The notes beneath the pieces are model-generated. The model worked only from the letters and a program-made list of their open reading frames with translations. It made no database searches and was not told the DNA's origin. Below, one piece after another: positions 5,918 through 5,962 of a stretch of DNA of 5,962 bases (its first letter is position 1; every line of letters begins with the position of its first letter). This DNA comes from Clostridiales bacterium (lineage in GTDB: Bacteria > Bacillota > Clostridia > Lachnospirales > CAG-274): positions 1-5,962 of the forward strand of contig JAJQCI010000002.1 of NCBI GenBank assembly GCA_021202835.1. Reading direction: 5' to 3'. The translations under genes were made by a program, and so were the position numbers.

Positions 5918-5962
5918 TCGTTTTGTTTTGTCGGTGACTTAACCTGTCACATATACAAATAT

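Noticed and set aside
5697..5942. Plus-strand frame ending in a QDSNLRPPEPHSG-like peptide
   Set aside because: This is the well-known false translation of the antisense of a tRNA gene; it overlaps the tRNA-Pro and has no ribosome binding site.
5934..5950. GTGAC / GTCAC inverted repeat upstream of the tRNA
   Set aside because: Only 5 bp with a 7-base loop and no T-run on either strand; too weak to call a terminator or operator at the window edge.

Overview
The window most likely comes from a spore-forming, anaerobic Firmicute of the Clostridia (Lachnospiraceae or Ruminococcaceae type). Three things point that way: a recognisable dipicolinate synthase B subunit, which is a sporulation gene; purine-rich GGAGG-type ribosome binding sites; and moderate-GC genes with AT-rich spacers. 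The species cannot be named from this sequence.

Layout, left to right. Positions 1-182 are an AT-rich, apparently non-coding leader with a TATAAT box and two identical 10-bp direct repeats (71-80, 96-105). Positions 183-3716 (+) encode a large, probably exported glycoside hydrolase of family GH95 (alpha-L-fucosidase or alpha-L-galactosidase) with an extra C-terminal beta-sandwich domain that resembles a carbohydrate-binding module. A 100-bp gap holds a good sigma-A-type promoter, followed by an O-acetylhomoserine sulfhydrylase (metY type) at 3817-5085 (+). A hairpin with T-runs on both sides (about 5090-5165) separates it from the convergent dpaB/spoVFB gene (5164-5742, -). Upstream of dpaB are a candidate but weak mother-cell promoter, a clear minus-strand terminator (5808-5837), and a complete tRNA-Pro gene with anticodon GGG (5844-5917, -). 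The last 45 bases show no gene.

The genes do not form one pathway. The GH95 enzyme would release a terminal L-sugar from plant or host glycans outside the cell. MetY makes homocysteine or methionine precursors in the cytoplasm. DpaB acts in the mother cell during sporulation. Each gene appears to be its own transcription unit, although no terminator is visible between the GH95 gene and metY, so read-through there is possible.

I see no clear novel system. The points most worth checking are the threonine at the predicted substrate-selectivity position of the GH95 enzyme, its uncharacterised extra modules, the direct repeats in front of it, and dpaB standing without dpaA beside a tRNA gene.
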